Origin: CAVQBL01 sp963710715
GTDB lineage: Bacteria > Pseudomonadota > Gammaproteobacteria > DSM-16500
Reading direction: 5' to 3'
DNA length: 64,000 nt
Assembly: GCA_963710715.1 (NCBI GenBank)
Contig: CAVQBL010000016.1
Span: 496,001-560,000 of the forward strand
In this document: positions 9,350-17,878 of the stretch, in pieces
Position numbering within the stretch: position 1 is the stretch's first letter
Layout of the letters: the number at the start of each line of letters is the position of its first letter
Program-made: the position numbers and the translations under genes
Notes under the pieces: model-generated
The model's database searches: none
Told to the model about the DNA's origin: nothing
The model's input: only the letters and a program-made list of their open reading frames with translations

Positions 9350-10657
9350 TTATTCTGTTGGCTCAACTGTTAATAACAATCCTGATACTTTGGTGATACG
9401 AATTCTTTGTCCTGGGTGCAAGACTTTATCTGCATGTGCTTGCCAAATTTCACCTTGAATGCGCACCATCAATTGCTTGTCCATGTATTCTAATACTTCA
9501 CCTTCCATGCCAATGAGTGCTTCACGACCGCTGACAATTTTTTTCTTTTGGGAGCGAATCGCAAGGCTTGCAATCAGTAAGAAAAATCCTATGCTGATTA
9601 AACTCATAAACAGAATAAGCCACCAAGCAATACTAAATCCAGGTGTTCCTGTATCGAGTAGTAATATTGAACCGGCGGCAAAGGCAATGACGCCGCCTAT
9701 GCCTAAAATACCAAAACTGGAAATGAATGCCTCAATAATCATGAAAGCGATGCCTAATAGCAGCAATGCAAACCCGACATAGTTAATGGGGAGTAATTGG
9801 AAAGCATAGAGTGCAAGCAGCAGTGAAATGACGCCTGCAACACCAGGTAAAACAAATCCGGGGTTAGCAAATTCAAAGAATAAACCATAAATACCAATGA
9901 GCAATAAAATATAAGCGACGCTAGGATCTGTTATGATGGATAAAAATCGAAACCGCCAATCGGATTCATAAGACTCTACAGTGAGATCTTTGGTTTGTAA
10001 TACTTGTTTTCCGTTTTGTAATTGCACAGTGAGACCATTAATGCGGGCTAATAGTTCTGGAATACTGTTGGCCTCGAGATCAATAACTTTTAATTTGAGT
10101 GCTTCTTCTGCAGGAAGGCTAACAGCTGAACGCACGGCTTGCTCAGCCCATGCCACATTGCGGCCACGTAGTTCAGCAAGACTGCGAATGTAAGCAACTG
10201 CGTCGTTAGTTACTTTTTTTTCCATGGTGGAAGAGTCTTTCTTTTTTTCATCTTCTGATACAGGGTTAGGTATACCGCCAATACTCACTGGAGATGCTGC
10301 GCCTACGTTAGTACCAGGCGCCATGGCTGCAATATGGCTTGCATATAATATGAATGTTCCAGCACTGGCAGCACGTGCACCGGCGGGTGCAACATATGTA
10401 ACCACTGGGACAGGTGAAGCGAGTATGGCTTTATCGATGCCGCGCATGGCTGTTTCTAATCCACCCGGGGTATCTAAGCGTAAAATGACTAATTTTGCAC
10501 CATGCTCTGCAGCATAATTGATTCCACGTTGTATATAGTCTTGAGTCGCAGGACCAATGGCTCCAGTGATATCAAGCTGGATGGCGCTTGCAGTTGCTGC
10601 ATGCGAGAGGGAGGAAACAAGGTATAAAACTAATCCAAGCCAGATTAATTTTCGCAT
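9350..10657 (-). CDS. nfeD: NfeD-family membrane serine protease (ClpP-class)
   Basis: Long-form NfeD: cleaved signal sequence (MRKLIWLGLVLYLVSSLSHA), a ClpP-like protease domain with the catalytic serine in ARAASAGTFI, about four to five membrane segments, and a C-terminal OB-fold NfeD domain. The start at 10657 is preferred over an in-frame ATG 16 codons upstream because it gives a clean signal peptide and an AAGGA site 5 bases ahead. It forms an operon with the slipin gene downstream, the standard pair in which the protease cuts the slipin C-terminus. Length about 435 aa, normal. Confidence 0.92.
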   Translation of the reverse strand: MRKLIWLGLVLYLVSSLSHAATASAIQLDITGAIGPATQDYIQRGINYAAEHGAKLVILRLDTPGGLETAMRGIDKAILASPVPVVTYVAPAGARAASAGTFILYASHIAAMAPGTNVGAASPVSIGGIPNPVSEDEKKKDSSTMEKKVTNDAVAYIRSLAELRGRNVAWAEQAVRSAVSLPAEEALKLKVIDLEANSIPELLARINGLTVQLQNGKQVLQTKDLTVESYESDWRFRFLSIITDPSVAYILLLIGIYGLFFEFANPGFVLPGVAGVISLLLALYAFQLLPINYVGFALLLLGIAFMIIEAFISSFGILGIGGVIAFAAGSILLLDTGTPGFSIAWWLILFMSLISIGFFLLIASLAIRSQKKKIVSGREALIGMEGEVLEYMDKQLMVRIQGEIWQAHADKVLHPGQRIRITKVSGLLLTVEPTE

Positions 10658-10767
10658 TGCTGTCCTTAAAATAAAAAAATTTAAAATACCTCTACCATTA
10701 TACATAAAAATTTGGTTATAATCTCTTGGTAACTTAACATGAATTCATGTCAAAAAGGAGTTTCGTA

Positions 10768-10872
10768 ATGAAAAAGTTAATTGGTTTAGTTTGCACAATC
10801 GTATTTGTAACCTTTGTTGCTGGATGCACATGTGGACCAGCTGCTCCAACAAACTACAAAGGCGAAGGTTAA
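10768..10872 (+). CDS. Tiny predicted lipoprotein (34 aa)
   Basis: A 34-codon gene encoding MKKLIGLVCTIVFVTFVAGC followed by a 14-residue mature tail ending YKGEG. It has a basic N-terminus, a hydrophobic core and a lipobox VAGC. An AGGAG site lies 7 bases before the ATG, and a strong bidirectional terminator follows 28 bases after the stop, so it looks like a complete monocistronic gene. It resembles entericidin-type small lipoproteins in design only; no homology is claimed. Confidence 0.72.
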   Translation: MKKLIGLVCTIVFVTFVAGCTCGPAAPTNYKGEG

Positions 10873-10900
10873 TATCGAGTCTAATAAGACTAAAAAAACA

Positions 10901-10930
10901 AAAAAGGCATCGCAAGATGCCTTTTTTTTT
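10901..10930. terminator. Bidirectional intrinsic terminator
   Basis: Stem AAAAGGCATC / GATGCCTTTT around a GCAA loop, with an A-run before and a T-run after, so it can end both the small lipoprotein transcript (+) and the dapB transcript (-, stop at 10949). Confidence 0.88.
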
Positions 10931-10948
10931 GCCTTGTCTATGCTGTTT

Positions 10949-11683
10949 TCACAACAAATGTTCCAACCCATAAACTAATTCTTTCAACCCCACCACTTTT
11001 TTACTCGCCAAACACACACCCGGCATAAAGCATTGCCTATCAATTGTGTCATGGCGAATCGTGAGTGTTTCACCTGTTCCACCAAAAATAATTTGTTGTT
11101 GAGCGACTAAGCCTGGAAGGCGAATAGCATGTATGGGAATGTTTTGATAATTAGCACCACGTGAACCGGGGACGTTTTCGCGCAGGGGTTTTTTGGTATC
11201 TGCTGTTTTACCACGTGACTCTGCTAACATTTCTGCTGTGCGTAGTGCAGTGCCTGAAGGACTATCCAGTTTGCCATCATGGTGCATTTCAATAATTTCA
11301 ACGTGTGGGAAGTATTTTACAATCTCTTGGGCATGCTTCATCATTAATACTGCACCTAGCGAAAAGTTGGGTGCAATGACACCGCCTAATTTTAATTTTG
11401 CTGCACGTTCTTGCAGTTGTTTGATTTGCTCGGGTAACAATCCACTGGTGCCGATGACAGGATGTGCGCCTGCATCAATAATAGTTTGTGCATTTTTGAA
11501 TACGGATTCTGCATTCGTGAGATCAATCACGACTTGTACTTGTCTCTTTTTTATTTCTGCAGCGAGATTATCATTGCGCCCTGTTTCTCCCACTAAAGTG
11601 AAATCAGGATGATTGCTGAGTGTTTTTACCGTGATTTGGCCCATTTTGCCATGAGCGCCATTAACGAGTATGCGGATGGTCAT
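10949..11683 (-). CDS. dapB: 4-hydroxy-tetrahydrodipicolinate reductase
   Basis: DapB reduces 4-hydroxy-tetrahydrodipicolinate with NAD(P)H in the diaminopimelate/lysine pathway that feeds peptidoglycan. The Rossmann motif is VNGAHGKMG at the N-terminus; the catalytic/substrate segment EMHHDGKLDSPSGTALRTAE lies near residue 135-155. At 244 aa it is full length. It stands alone on the minus strand. Confidence 0.95.
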   Translation of the reverse strand: MTIRILVNGAHGKMGQITVKTLSNHPDFTLVGETGRNDNLAAEIKKRQVQVVIDLTNAESVFKNAQTIIDAGAHPVIGTSGLLPEQIKQLQERAAKLKLGGVIAPNFSLGAVLMMKHAQEIVKYFPHVEIIEMHHDGKLDSPSGTALRTAEMLAESRGKTADTKKPLRENVPGSRGANYQNIPIHAIRLPGLVAQQQIIFGGTGETLTIRHDTIDRQCFMPGVCLASKKVVGLKELVYGLEHLL

Positions 11684-11755
11684 TGAATTGCCTCTGCGAA
11701 GTTGTGTATTGCCGTACTATAAGCTCAATCGCGGAGGCTATCAACTTTCCTCTAC

Positions 11756-12568
11756 TCATCCTTTATGATCCGAAACTAAAGAAATCCATTTTAGAATTTC
11801 ACGCTCTTGTGGGTCGTTCTGAAATTCCGGAAACCACAAAAATTTCCTGTCTGTGCTCACTGCTCGCAACGGATACCGATACAAGCGCTGTAAATTTTCA
11901 GCTGTGCAAATAGCCTCAGGCGTGCCCTGTAAATAATTCCCATCACCAAACAACATTAAAATTTTATCGCAATAATGATTTGCCATATTCACATCATGTA
12001 ACGCCATCATAATGCTTACGTCTTGTGTTTGTGCAAGGCGTTTAAAATGATTCATGACATGGATTTGGTGGTGAATGTCTAAATGGTTAGTCGGTTCATC
12101 CAGTAAATAAATTTTTGGAGTTTGTGCAAGTAGAGTTGCGATGGCTAAGCGTTGGCGTTCACCGCCTGATAGTGTGTGAACTTTTTGTGATACATGGTTT
12201 TCTAATTTCATGGCGAGCAATGCTTGCCGCACGATATGTGGATCTTCAGAAGTATGAGGATAACGTGCAACGCGACAATATTCCCAAACAGATTGCGGAA
12301 AAACAGTAGAAAAATCTTGAAATAAAATACCCAGTAAACGCGCGCGCTGTTTAAGAGGAATAGCGCACAGTTTTTTTGTGTGTAAATAAATTTCACCATC
12401 AAAATGCGGATGTAAATTGGCTAAAGTGTGTAGCAATGTAGTTTTACCGCTGCCATTTCGGCCTAATATTCCCCATACTTCTTTAGGTTTGATTTGCAAA
12501 TTTAAATTGTTACACAGAATTTTATTGGCAATGCTTAGGGTAAGATTTTTTGTTTCGAGTAAATTCAT
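11756..12568 (-). CDS. ABC transporter ATP-binding protein, FecE/BtuD type
   Basis: A 270-aa ATPase with Walker A GRNGSGKTT, Q-loop, signature LSGGERQR and Walker B IYLLDEPTNHLD. The start at 12568 (MNLLETKNLTL) is chosen because its ATG overlaps the permease stop as ATGA, marking translational coupling; the open frame extends 48 codons further upstream inside the permease gene but looks non-native. It powers the permease encoded just upstream; the family imports iron-siderophore, haem or cobalamin. No binding-protein gene lies nearby, so the substrate stays open. Confidence 0.9.
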   Translation of the reverse strand: MNLLETKNLTLSIANKILCNNLNLQIKPKEVWGILGRNGSGKTTLLHTLANLHPHFDGEIYLHTKKLCAIPLKQRARLLGILFQDFSTVFPQSVWEYCRVARYPHTSEDPHIVRQALLAMKLENHVSQKVHTLSGGERQRLAIATLLAQTPKIYLLDEPTNHLDIHHQIHVMNHFKRLAQTQDVSIMMALHDVNMANHYCDKILMLFGDGNYLQGTPEAICTAENLQRLYRYPLRAVSTDRKFLWFPEFQNDPQEREILKWISLVSDHKG

Positions 12569-13533
12569 AGAGCGTTTTTCTGCAACAAAATTAAAAACAT
12601 AGGCACACCAATCAATGCCATCACAATTCCTACCGGTAATTGCTGTGGTGTAATCAATGTTCTTGCGAGGGTATCCGCAATAGTTAATAAACTCCCGCCC
12701 AGTAAAACACAACCCGGTAACAAAAACCGATGATCATAGCCAAAAAATAAACGAAAAATATGTGGCACGATTAAGCCAATAAAACCAATGCAACCTGCAA
12801 GCGTGACGGCGGTAGCAGTTAACAGTGAGCTGAGAAAATAGATTTTCCAGCGCAAATGTTGTGGGTTGACGCCAAGTGCTTTTGCTTCACGTTCTCCGCG
12901 AGTCAAAATATTTAATTCTCTGGCGAGCCGAGTGCTCCAAATAACACCCAGTAATAAAATGAATCCTTCAAACAGGGGGAGGCGTGCAAAGCTTAAATCG
13001 CCAATCAGCCAAAATAACATCCCGCGCAGTGCTTTGTCTGGGCTCATGAGCAAAATGAAGCTAATGCTGGCTGAAAAACCGCAGGCTAATGCAACACCCG
13101 TTAGTAGCAATCTATCTGTTGCCCAAGATTTTTTCATATTAGCGAGAGTAACGACTAATAAGATAGTCATTAAACTGCCTGCCCAACTGCCAATAATTAG
13201 CCAAAAACCACTCAAGCCAAGCAACATCAGTAATAAAGTACTTACTGCTGCTCCACCTGATACCCCTAATACATAGGGATCTGCTAAAGGATTGCGCAAC
13301 AAAACCTGCATCATGGCACCTGCCAAAGCCAATAAACCGCCGGTAACAAAGGCGCTTAGAGTATGTGGTAAGCGAATTTGGATAAGAATATCGTGTAATA
13401 AAGGGTTTTTATTGACAAAAAGAGCGATAAAAAGTTGATAGAAACTGATTAACGTACTACCTTTAAAGAGAGAGACTAAGATACTTATCAGGGCAAGAAT
13501 GCTGAGCATAATAAATAAGTTAACTTTAGTCAT
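12565..13533 (-). CDS. FecCD-family ABC transporter permease
   Basis: A 322-aa polytopic permease with the family hallmarks GGLLALAGAMMQVLLRNPLADP and GFIGLIVPHIFRL. It makes the inner-membrane channel of an iron-complex or cobalamin importer with the ATPase whose start overlaps its stop by 4 bp. About nine to ten hydrophobic segments are visible. No periplasmic binding protein or TonB receptor is adjacent, so the uptake system must be completed elsewhere. Confidence 0.92.
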   Translation of the reverse strand: MTKVNLFIMLSILALISILVSLFKGSTLISFYQLFIALFVNKNPLLHDILIQIRLPHTLSAFVTGGLLALAGAMMQVLLRNPLADPYVLGVSGGAAVSTLLLMLLGLSGFWLIIGSWAGSLMTILLVVTLANMKKSWATDRLLLTGVALACGFSASISFILLMSPDKALRGMLFWLIGDLSFARLPLFEGFILLLGVIWSTRLARELNILTRGEREAKALGVNPQHLRWKIYFLSSLLTATAVTLAGCIGFIGLIVPHIFRLFFGYDHRFLLPGCVLLGGSLLTIADTLARTLITPQQLPVGIVMALIGVPMFLILLQKNAL

Positions 13534-13606
13534 AAGAAAGAATTATAAAAGTGTTTGCTGTTTAGTAGGGTTTGGATATATTACAGAAATTTAGGGGCGG
13601 CTGTAA

Positions 13607-14104
13607 GTGATAGACAAAGACGGCTTTAGACATGGGATTGGAATTATTTTGGTGAATGCCAATCGTCAAGTATTTTTAGCTAAACGTATTGGTAAAGAAG
13701 CGTGGCAATTTCCCCAGGGTGGTCTTAAAGAAGAAGAAACACCAGAGCAAGGGATGTTGCGTGAGCTTAAAGAAGAAATTGGCTTGCTGCCGGAAGACGT
13801 TAAGGTGTTGGCTTCTACTCGGCGTTGGCTACGTTACCGATTACCCAAACGCTTGGTGCGTCATTATTCAAAGCCATTATGCATAGGGCAAAAACAAAAA
13901 TGGTTTTTGTTACGGCTGTTGAATAATGATGCAAAGTTTAATTTAACAGAAACGGATAGTCCTGAATTTGATTCTTGGGCATGGGTTTCTTACTGGTATC
14001 CCTTGACTCAAGTCGTGTCTTTTAAAAAGCGTGTTTACAATTTAGCGATGAGGGAATTTGCACGCGTTGTGTTGTCGAAACGTTTTTTTGAGACACAGAC
14101 TTAG
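13607..14104 (+). CDS. rppH: RNA pyrophosphohydrolase
   Basis: A 165-aa Nudix hydrolase that removes pyrophosphate from mRNA 5' ends and so triggers RNase E decay. The Nudix box GX5EX7REUXEEXGU is complete (GGLKEEETPEQGMLRELKEE, then IGL). It begins at a GTG preceded by AGGGGCGG, giving the typical MIDKDGFR start of the family. It is followed by ptsP, the standard neighbour in gammaproteobacteria. Confidence 0.94.
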   Translation: MIDKDGFRHGIGIILVNANRQVFLAKRIGKEAWQFPQGGLKEEETPEQGMLRELKEEIGLLPEDVKVLASTRRWLRYRLPKRLVRHYSKPLCIGQKQKWFLLRLLNNDAKFNLTETDSPEFDSWAWVSYWYPLTQVVSFKKRVYNLAMREFARVVLSKRFFETQT

Positions 14105-14108
14105 TCAA

Positions 14109-14210
14109 CGTCATTGCGAGCCCCATGCTTTTTATGGGGCGAAGCAATCCAGGGAACGTTGAATGTCGCCTGGATTGCTTCGTCGCGAAAACGCGCTCCT
14201 CGCAATGACG
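14109..14210. repeat. GTCATTGCGAG palindromic repeat, copy 1 (full)
   Basis: Inverted-repeat element of about 100 bp beginning CGTCATTGCGAG and ending CTCCTCGCAATGACG, with inner arms GAAGCAATCCAGG / CCTGGATTGCTTC and a further small hairpin (CCCCAT..ATGGGGC). It fills most of the rppH-ptsP gap. Other copies lie at 16509, 43191, 54710 and 59731. The structure suggests a MITE or REP-like element. Confidence 0.88.
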
Positions 14211-14224
14211 AGAGAGTAAATATT

Positions 14225-16495
14225 ATGTTGAAGATCTTGCGACGTATCATTCAAGAAGTCGGAGGTGCCCAAGATTTTAAAGAGGCGCTTAACATTATGG
14301 TTAAGCGAATCGCAAAGGCACTGGATACGCAGGCGTGCTCAATTTTTCTGTTTGATCATCATCGTGCCGAATATGTTTTAACGGCCACACACGGTTTAAA
14401 TCCAGAAGCCGTTGGTAAAGTGCGTATTCCAGTTGATCAAGGTTTAATTGGCTTGGTGGGTGAGCGCGAAGAACCTATTAATATTGATGATGCCTCCAAA
14501 CATCCGAATTTTCTCCAAATTGCAGAAGTCAAAGAAGAAGCTTATAAAGCATTTTTAGGTACTCCTATTATTTATCATCGCCAAGTATTAGGCGTATTAA
14601 TTGTGCAGCAACACGAACCACGTCGTTATGATGAATCCGAAGAAGCGTTTTTAGTGACTTTAGCTGCACAGCTGGGTGCAATTATCGCGCATGCGAACGC
14701 GACAGGTGTGATAGCCAATTTATTGAATGATCATAAAGGAAAAAGTGGCGAAGCAACATACTCAGGAATTGCGGGTGCGCCGGGTATTGGTATGGGTGCA
14801 GGTGTTGTTGTGTATTCCAATTTAGATCTGAGCATCATTCCTGATCGCGAGCCAGATGAAATTGAAGCAGAAATACGCATGCTAGAAGCAGCATTAATTG
14901 CTGCGCGCGAAGATATACGTATACTGGGAGAACGTTTATATCCCAATTTACCTGGAGAGGAGCGCTCATTATTTGATGTTTATGAACGCATTTTAGATAG
15001 TTCCAATTTAGGTGTTGAAATTATCGAAGCTATTCGTCGCGGAAATTGGGCACAAGGTGCGCTGCGCGAAGTGATTCAATTGCACGTCAATCGATTAGAA
15101 AGTTTGGAAAATGAATATTTGCGCGAACGTGCTGTGGATGTTTTAGATTTAGGCCATCGTATCCTTGCGCATTTACAAAAAAACGCTCGCTCTTTACCAC
15201 TTTATGCAGAAAAAACTATTTTGATTGGTGAAGCATTAACAGCAGCGGATTTGGCAGAAGTTCCAGAAGGGTGTTTAGCCGGTGTCATTTCAGTAAAAGG
15301 GTCAAGCAGTTCACACGTGGCTATTTTAGCGCGCGCAATGGGTGTGCCTACCGTGATGGGTGTCAGCGATATCGTGATTTCTGATTTACAAGATAAAGAA
15401 ATTATTATAGATGGTTATTATGGACAAATTTTTATAGAACCCAAGCCAGCTTTATGCGAAAAATTCGAGCAATTAGCACAACAAGAAAAAAATCTCGATA
15501 CATCGTTAGAAATATTACGCGATCAAGCAGCGGAAACGAAAGATGGGCATCGAGTTTTACTCATGGTGAATATTGGACTGGGGCCCGATGTGAGTCTCTC
15601 ACTGGCGGCAGGTGCAGAAGGAGTAGGCCTTTATCGAACTGAAATGCCATTTTTTATGCGCGATCGGTTTCCTTCGGGCGAAGAGCAACGCGTTATTTAT
15701 CGACAATTATTAGCTTCATTTGCACCACGACCTGTCATTATGCGCACGCTTGATATTGGGGGTGATAAACCATTGCCTTATTTTCCCGTGAATGAAGATA
15801 ATCCATTTCTGGGATGGCGTGGTATTAGAATTACATTAGATCATCCGGAAATTTTTTTAAGCCAAGCACGTTCTATGCTGCGTGCCAGTGAAGGCTATAA
15901 TAATTTATACATTATGTTACCTATGGTGACAGATGTGAGTGAAGTGGATGAAGCAATACGTTTATTAAATAAAGCGTATGATGATGTTTGTGAAGAGGGA
16001 TTTGAAATTGAACTTCCAAAAGTAGGCATCATGGTTGAAGTTCCTTCGGCTGTTTATCAAGCGCGTGCTTTTGCCAAGCGCGTGGATTTTTTATCCGTCG
16101 GTAGTAATGACTTAACGCAATATCTTTTGGCAGTGGATCGCAATAATGCGCGCGTTGCTAATTTATTTGATTCTTTACATCCAGCGGTTCTGCGTGCATT
16201 AATTCAAGTGGTGGAAGCGGCTCACGAAGAAGAAAAACATGTGAGTATTTGCGGAGAAATGGCAGGTGATCCTGCGGCAGTTATATTATTATTAGCGATG
16301 GGATTCGATTCATTTAGTATGAGTGCATCCTCTCTTAGTCGGATGAAATGGGTTATTCGTCAATTTGATCAGGAGAAAGCAAAAAAATTGTTGCAGGAAG
16401 TGCTTGGCATGGAGAATACTGCCATGATACGTCGTCATTTGGAATTGGCATTAGAAGAAGCGGGATTGGGAAGTTTGATAAGGGCGGGGCGGTGA
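14225..16495 (+). CDS. ptsP: Phosphoenolpyruvate-protein phosphotransferase PtsP (EI-Ntr)
   Basis: First enzyme of the nitrogen PTS: takes phosphate from PEP and passes it to NPr. Domains in order: GAF (about residues 1-165), the HPr-binding/phosphohistidine region with GSSSSHVAILARAMGVPTV (active His), and the PEP-binding TIM barrel with LRTLDIGGDKP-type motif and VSICGEMAGDP (catalytic Cys). The start at 14225 (MLKILRRIIQEVG) gives 756 aa, close to the family length; an in-frame ATG at 14114 lies inside the repeat element and is rejected. It lies in the conserved rppH-ptsP-(TSUP)-lgt-thyA block. Confidence 0.95.
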   Translation: MLKILRRIIQEVGGAQDFKEALNIMVKRIAKALDTQACSIFLFDHHRAEYVLTATHGLNPEAVGKVRIPVDQGLIGLVGEREEPINIDDASKHPNFLQIAEVKEEAYKAFLGTPIIYHRQVLGVLIVQQHEPRRYDESEEAFLVTLAAQLGAIIAHANATGVIANLLNDHKGKSGEATYSGIAGAPGIGMGAGVVVYSNLDLSIIPDREPDEIEAEIRMLEAALIAAREDIRILGERLYPNLPGEERSLFDVYERILDSSNLGVEIIEAIRRGNWAQGALREVIQLHVNRLESLENEYLRERAVDVLDLGHRILAHLQKNARSLPLYAEKTILIGEALTAADLAEVPEGCLAGVISVKGSSSSHVAILARAMGVPTVMGVSDIVISDLQDKEIIIDGYYGQIFIEPKPALCEKFEQLAQQEKNLDTSLEILRDQAAETKDGHRVLLMVNIGLGPDVSLSLAAGAEGVGLYRTEMPFFMRDRFPSGEEQRVIYRQLLASFAPRPVIMRTLDIGGDKPLPYFPVNEDNPFLGWRGIRITLDHPEIFLSQARSMLRASEGYNNLYIMLPMVTDVSEVDEAIRLLNKAYDDVCEEGFEIELPKVGIMVEVPSAVYQARAFAKRVDFLSVGSNDLTQYLLAVDRNNARVANLFDSLHPAVLRALIQVVEAAHEEEKHVSICGEMAGDPAAVILLLAMGFDSFSMSASSLSRMKWVIRQFDQEKAKKLLQEVLGMENTAMIRRHLELALEEAGLGSLIRAGR

Positions 16496-16508
16496 GTTTC
16501 GCGTCGCT

Positions 16509-16558
16509 CGTCATTGCGAGCCTCACGCCTTTGCTTTATGTGAGGCGTGGCAATCCAG
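16509..16558. repeat. GTCATTGCGAG palindromic repeat, half copy
   Basis: Left half only of the repeat: CGTCATTGCGAG, an internal hairpin GCCTCAC...GTGAGGC and GTGGCAATCCAGA, with no right arm. It sits between ptsP and the TSUP permease gene and is truncated just before that gene. Confidence 0.75.
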
Positions 16559-16607
16559 AGTGGTGGTAAGTGACGGTATGAATAGTTTAGGCCGGTGGAA
16601 TCAACTC

Positions 16608-17393
16608 ATGTTTACAGCATATTTAATCATAGGCGCCCTCTCCGGCGTTCTTTCCGGCATGCTCGGCATTGGTGGTGGCATTATTGTGGTTCCTGGATTA
16701 GCTGCCGTTTTTTTAAATTCGAGTCCTATCCCGCATGAAGACATCATGCAAATGGCCATTGGTACTTCTTTAGCTGCCATGATTGTTACGACAGGTTCGG
16801 CTTTGCTTGCTCATAGTCGAGGTGGCTCTGTACGTTGGGATATAGTACGAAAAATTATACCGGGTTTAATGATAGGCGCGATTATTGGAGTCATTATTGC
16901 GACTTATTTACCCTCTAAATATTTACGCATCATTTTTAGTTTCTTTTTATTTTATGCTGCATATCGTTTGTTATTTGCAAAATATGTAGATGCGACACGT
17001 TCTTTTCCATCACGTTTTAAAATGTTCACAATTTCAGGACTGATAGGTACTCTTGCCAGCATCTTGGGAGCGGGGGGTGGTGTCATGCTCATTCCTTTTA
17101 TGCTGCGCTATCGAGTTAAGTTACTGGAGGCAACTGGGACGAGTGTTGCTTGCGGTTGTGTATTAGGAATAATTGCAACGATAAGCTTTATGGCAGCAGG
17201 TTTTTTTTCTCCTGTTAATGTAGAATGGAGCACGGGTTATATTTATTGGCCAGCATTCTTGGGGGTATCAATAATGAGTATGATATTTGCTCCTATTGGT
17301 ACTGTACTCGCGCGCAAGCTGCCTACGGTATTGTTAAAACGTGTGTTGGCATTTTTCTTGATTGCTGTTGGTTGCAAAATGTTATTTTTTTAG
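16608..17393 (+). CDS. Sulfite exporter TauE/SafE (TSUP) family permease
   Basis: A membrane protein with about eight helices and two internally similar halves, each with the glycine-rich TSUP motif (SGMLGIGGGIIVVPGL and ASILGAGGGVMLIPFM). The family moves sulfur oxyanions or organosulfonates; the substrate cannot be read here. The start is uncertain: GTG 16560 and ATG 16578 are in frame, but ATG 16608 has a GGTGGA site 8 bases ahead and puts the first helix at the N-terminus. A small AGTAAC/GTTACT hairpin follows the stop. Confidence 0.85.
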   Translation: MFTAYLIIGALSGVLSGMLGIGGGIIVVPGLAAVFLNSSPIPHEDIMQMAIGTSLAAMIVTTGSALLAHSRGGSVRWDIVRKIIPGLMIGAIIGVIIATYLPSKYLRIIFSFFLFYAAYRLLFAKYVDATRSFPSRFKMFTISGLIGTLASILGAGGGVMLIPFMLRYRVKLLEATGTSVACGCVLGIIATISFMAAGFFSPVNVEWSTGYIYWPAFLGVSIMSMIFAPIGTVLARKLPTVLLKRVLAFFLIAVGCKMLFF

Positions 17394-17531
17394 TAACTTC
17401 ACGCCGTTACTATAAAAACATGGCGTCTGGTCTGTGGGAATCGCTAAATACACCCCGTGCCAAGATCGCTAAATTGCTAAACGGCATCATCTCAGACTTA
17501 GTTTTTGATCTTCATCATGATAGCTTTATTA

Positions 17532-17559
17532 TTGACAGTACGGCAATTTGCCGTATAAT
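17532..17559 (+). promoter_or_regulatory. tacAT promoter with palindromic operator
   Basis: TTGACA (-35, 17532-17537) and TATAAT (-10, 17554-17559) are separated by 16 bp. The spacer is filled by the perfect palindrome TACGGCAA-T-TTGCCGTA (17539-17555), which overlaps the -10. This is the expected place for autorepression by the antitoxin-toxin complex encoded 26 bp downstream. Confidence 0.8.
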
Positions 17560-17584
17560 TATAGTATAGTTAATCGAGGTAAAC

Positions 17585-17878
17585 ATGGCACACCCAGCAG
17601 TTAAAAATTCTGATATTGAGCGTTTCGAAGCAAGAATTAGTGCGGACAAAAAGGGCTTATTAAAGAATGCAGCTGAATTATCAGGCCGAACATTAACAGA
17701 TTTTGTTATTAACTCTGCTTATGAAGCAGCTGTGCGTGTTATACAGGAATATCAACAATTGCATTTGTCTGTCAAAGATCGTGATATATTTATCCAGGCA
17801 TTATTAAACCCGCCAAGTCCATCTGACAAATTATTAAAGGCAGCTAAAAAGTATAAAAAGGATGTTATTTCTAAATGA
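17585..17878 (+). CDS. tacA: DUF1778 (TacA-type) antitoxin
   Basis: A 97-aa ribbon-helix-helix antitoxin of the DUF1778 family: RFEARISADKKGLLKNAAELSGRTLTDFV is the DNA-binding RHH segment, and the C-terminal part is expected to wrap the toxin. An ATGA overlap with the acetyltransferase gene couples the pair. It probably represses its own promoter through the palindrome at 17539-17555. The module lies between the TSUP permease gene and lgt, breaking otherwise conserved order. Confidence 0.9.
   Translation: MAHPAVKNSDIERFEARISADKKGLLKNAAELSGRTLTDFVINSAYEAAVRVIQEYQQLHLSVKDRDIFIQALLNPPSPSDKLLKAAKKYKKDVISK

Noticed and set aside
9459..9782. Plus-strand frame of 107 codons in nfeD
   Set aside because: Antisense shadow of a well-supported membrane protein gene.
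14114..14224. N-terminal extension of ptsP
   Set aside because: It lies within the palindromic repeat and adds residues absent from the PtsP family.
17400..17569. Possible small gene between the TSUP gene and tacA (MASGLWESLNTPRAK...)
   Set aside because: Runs through the tacAT promoter, has no ribosome site and no recognisable product.
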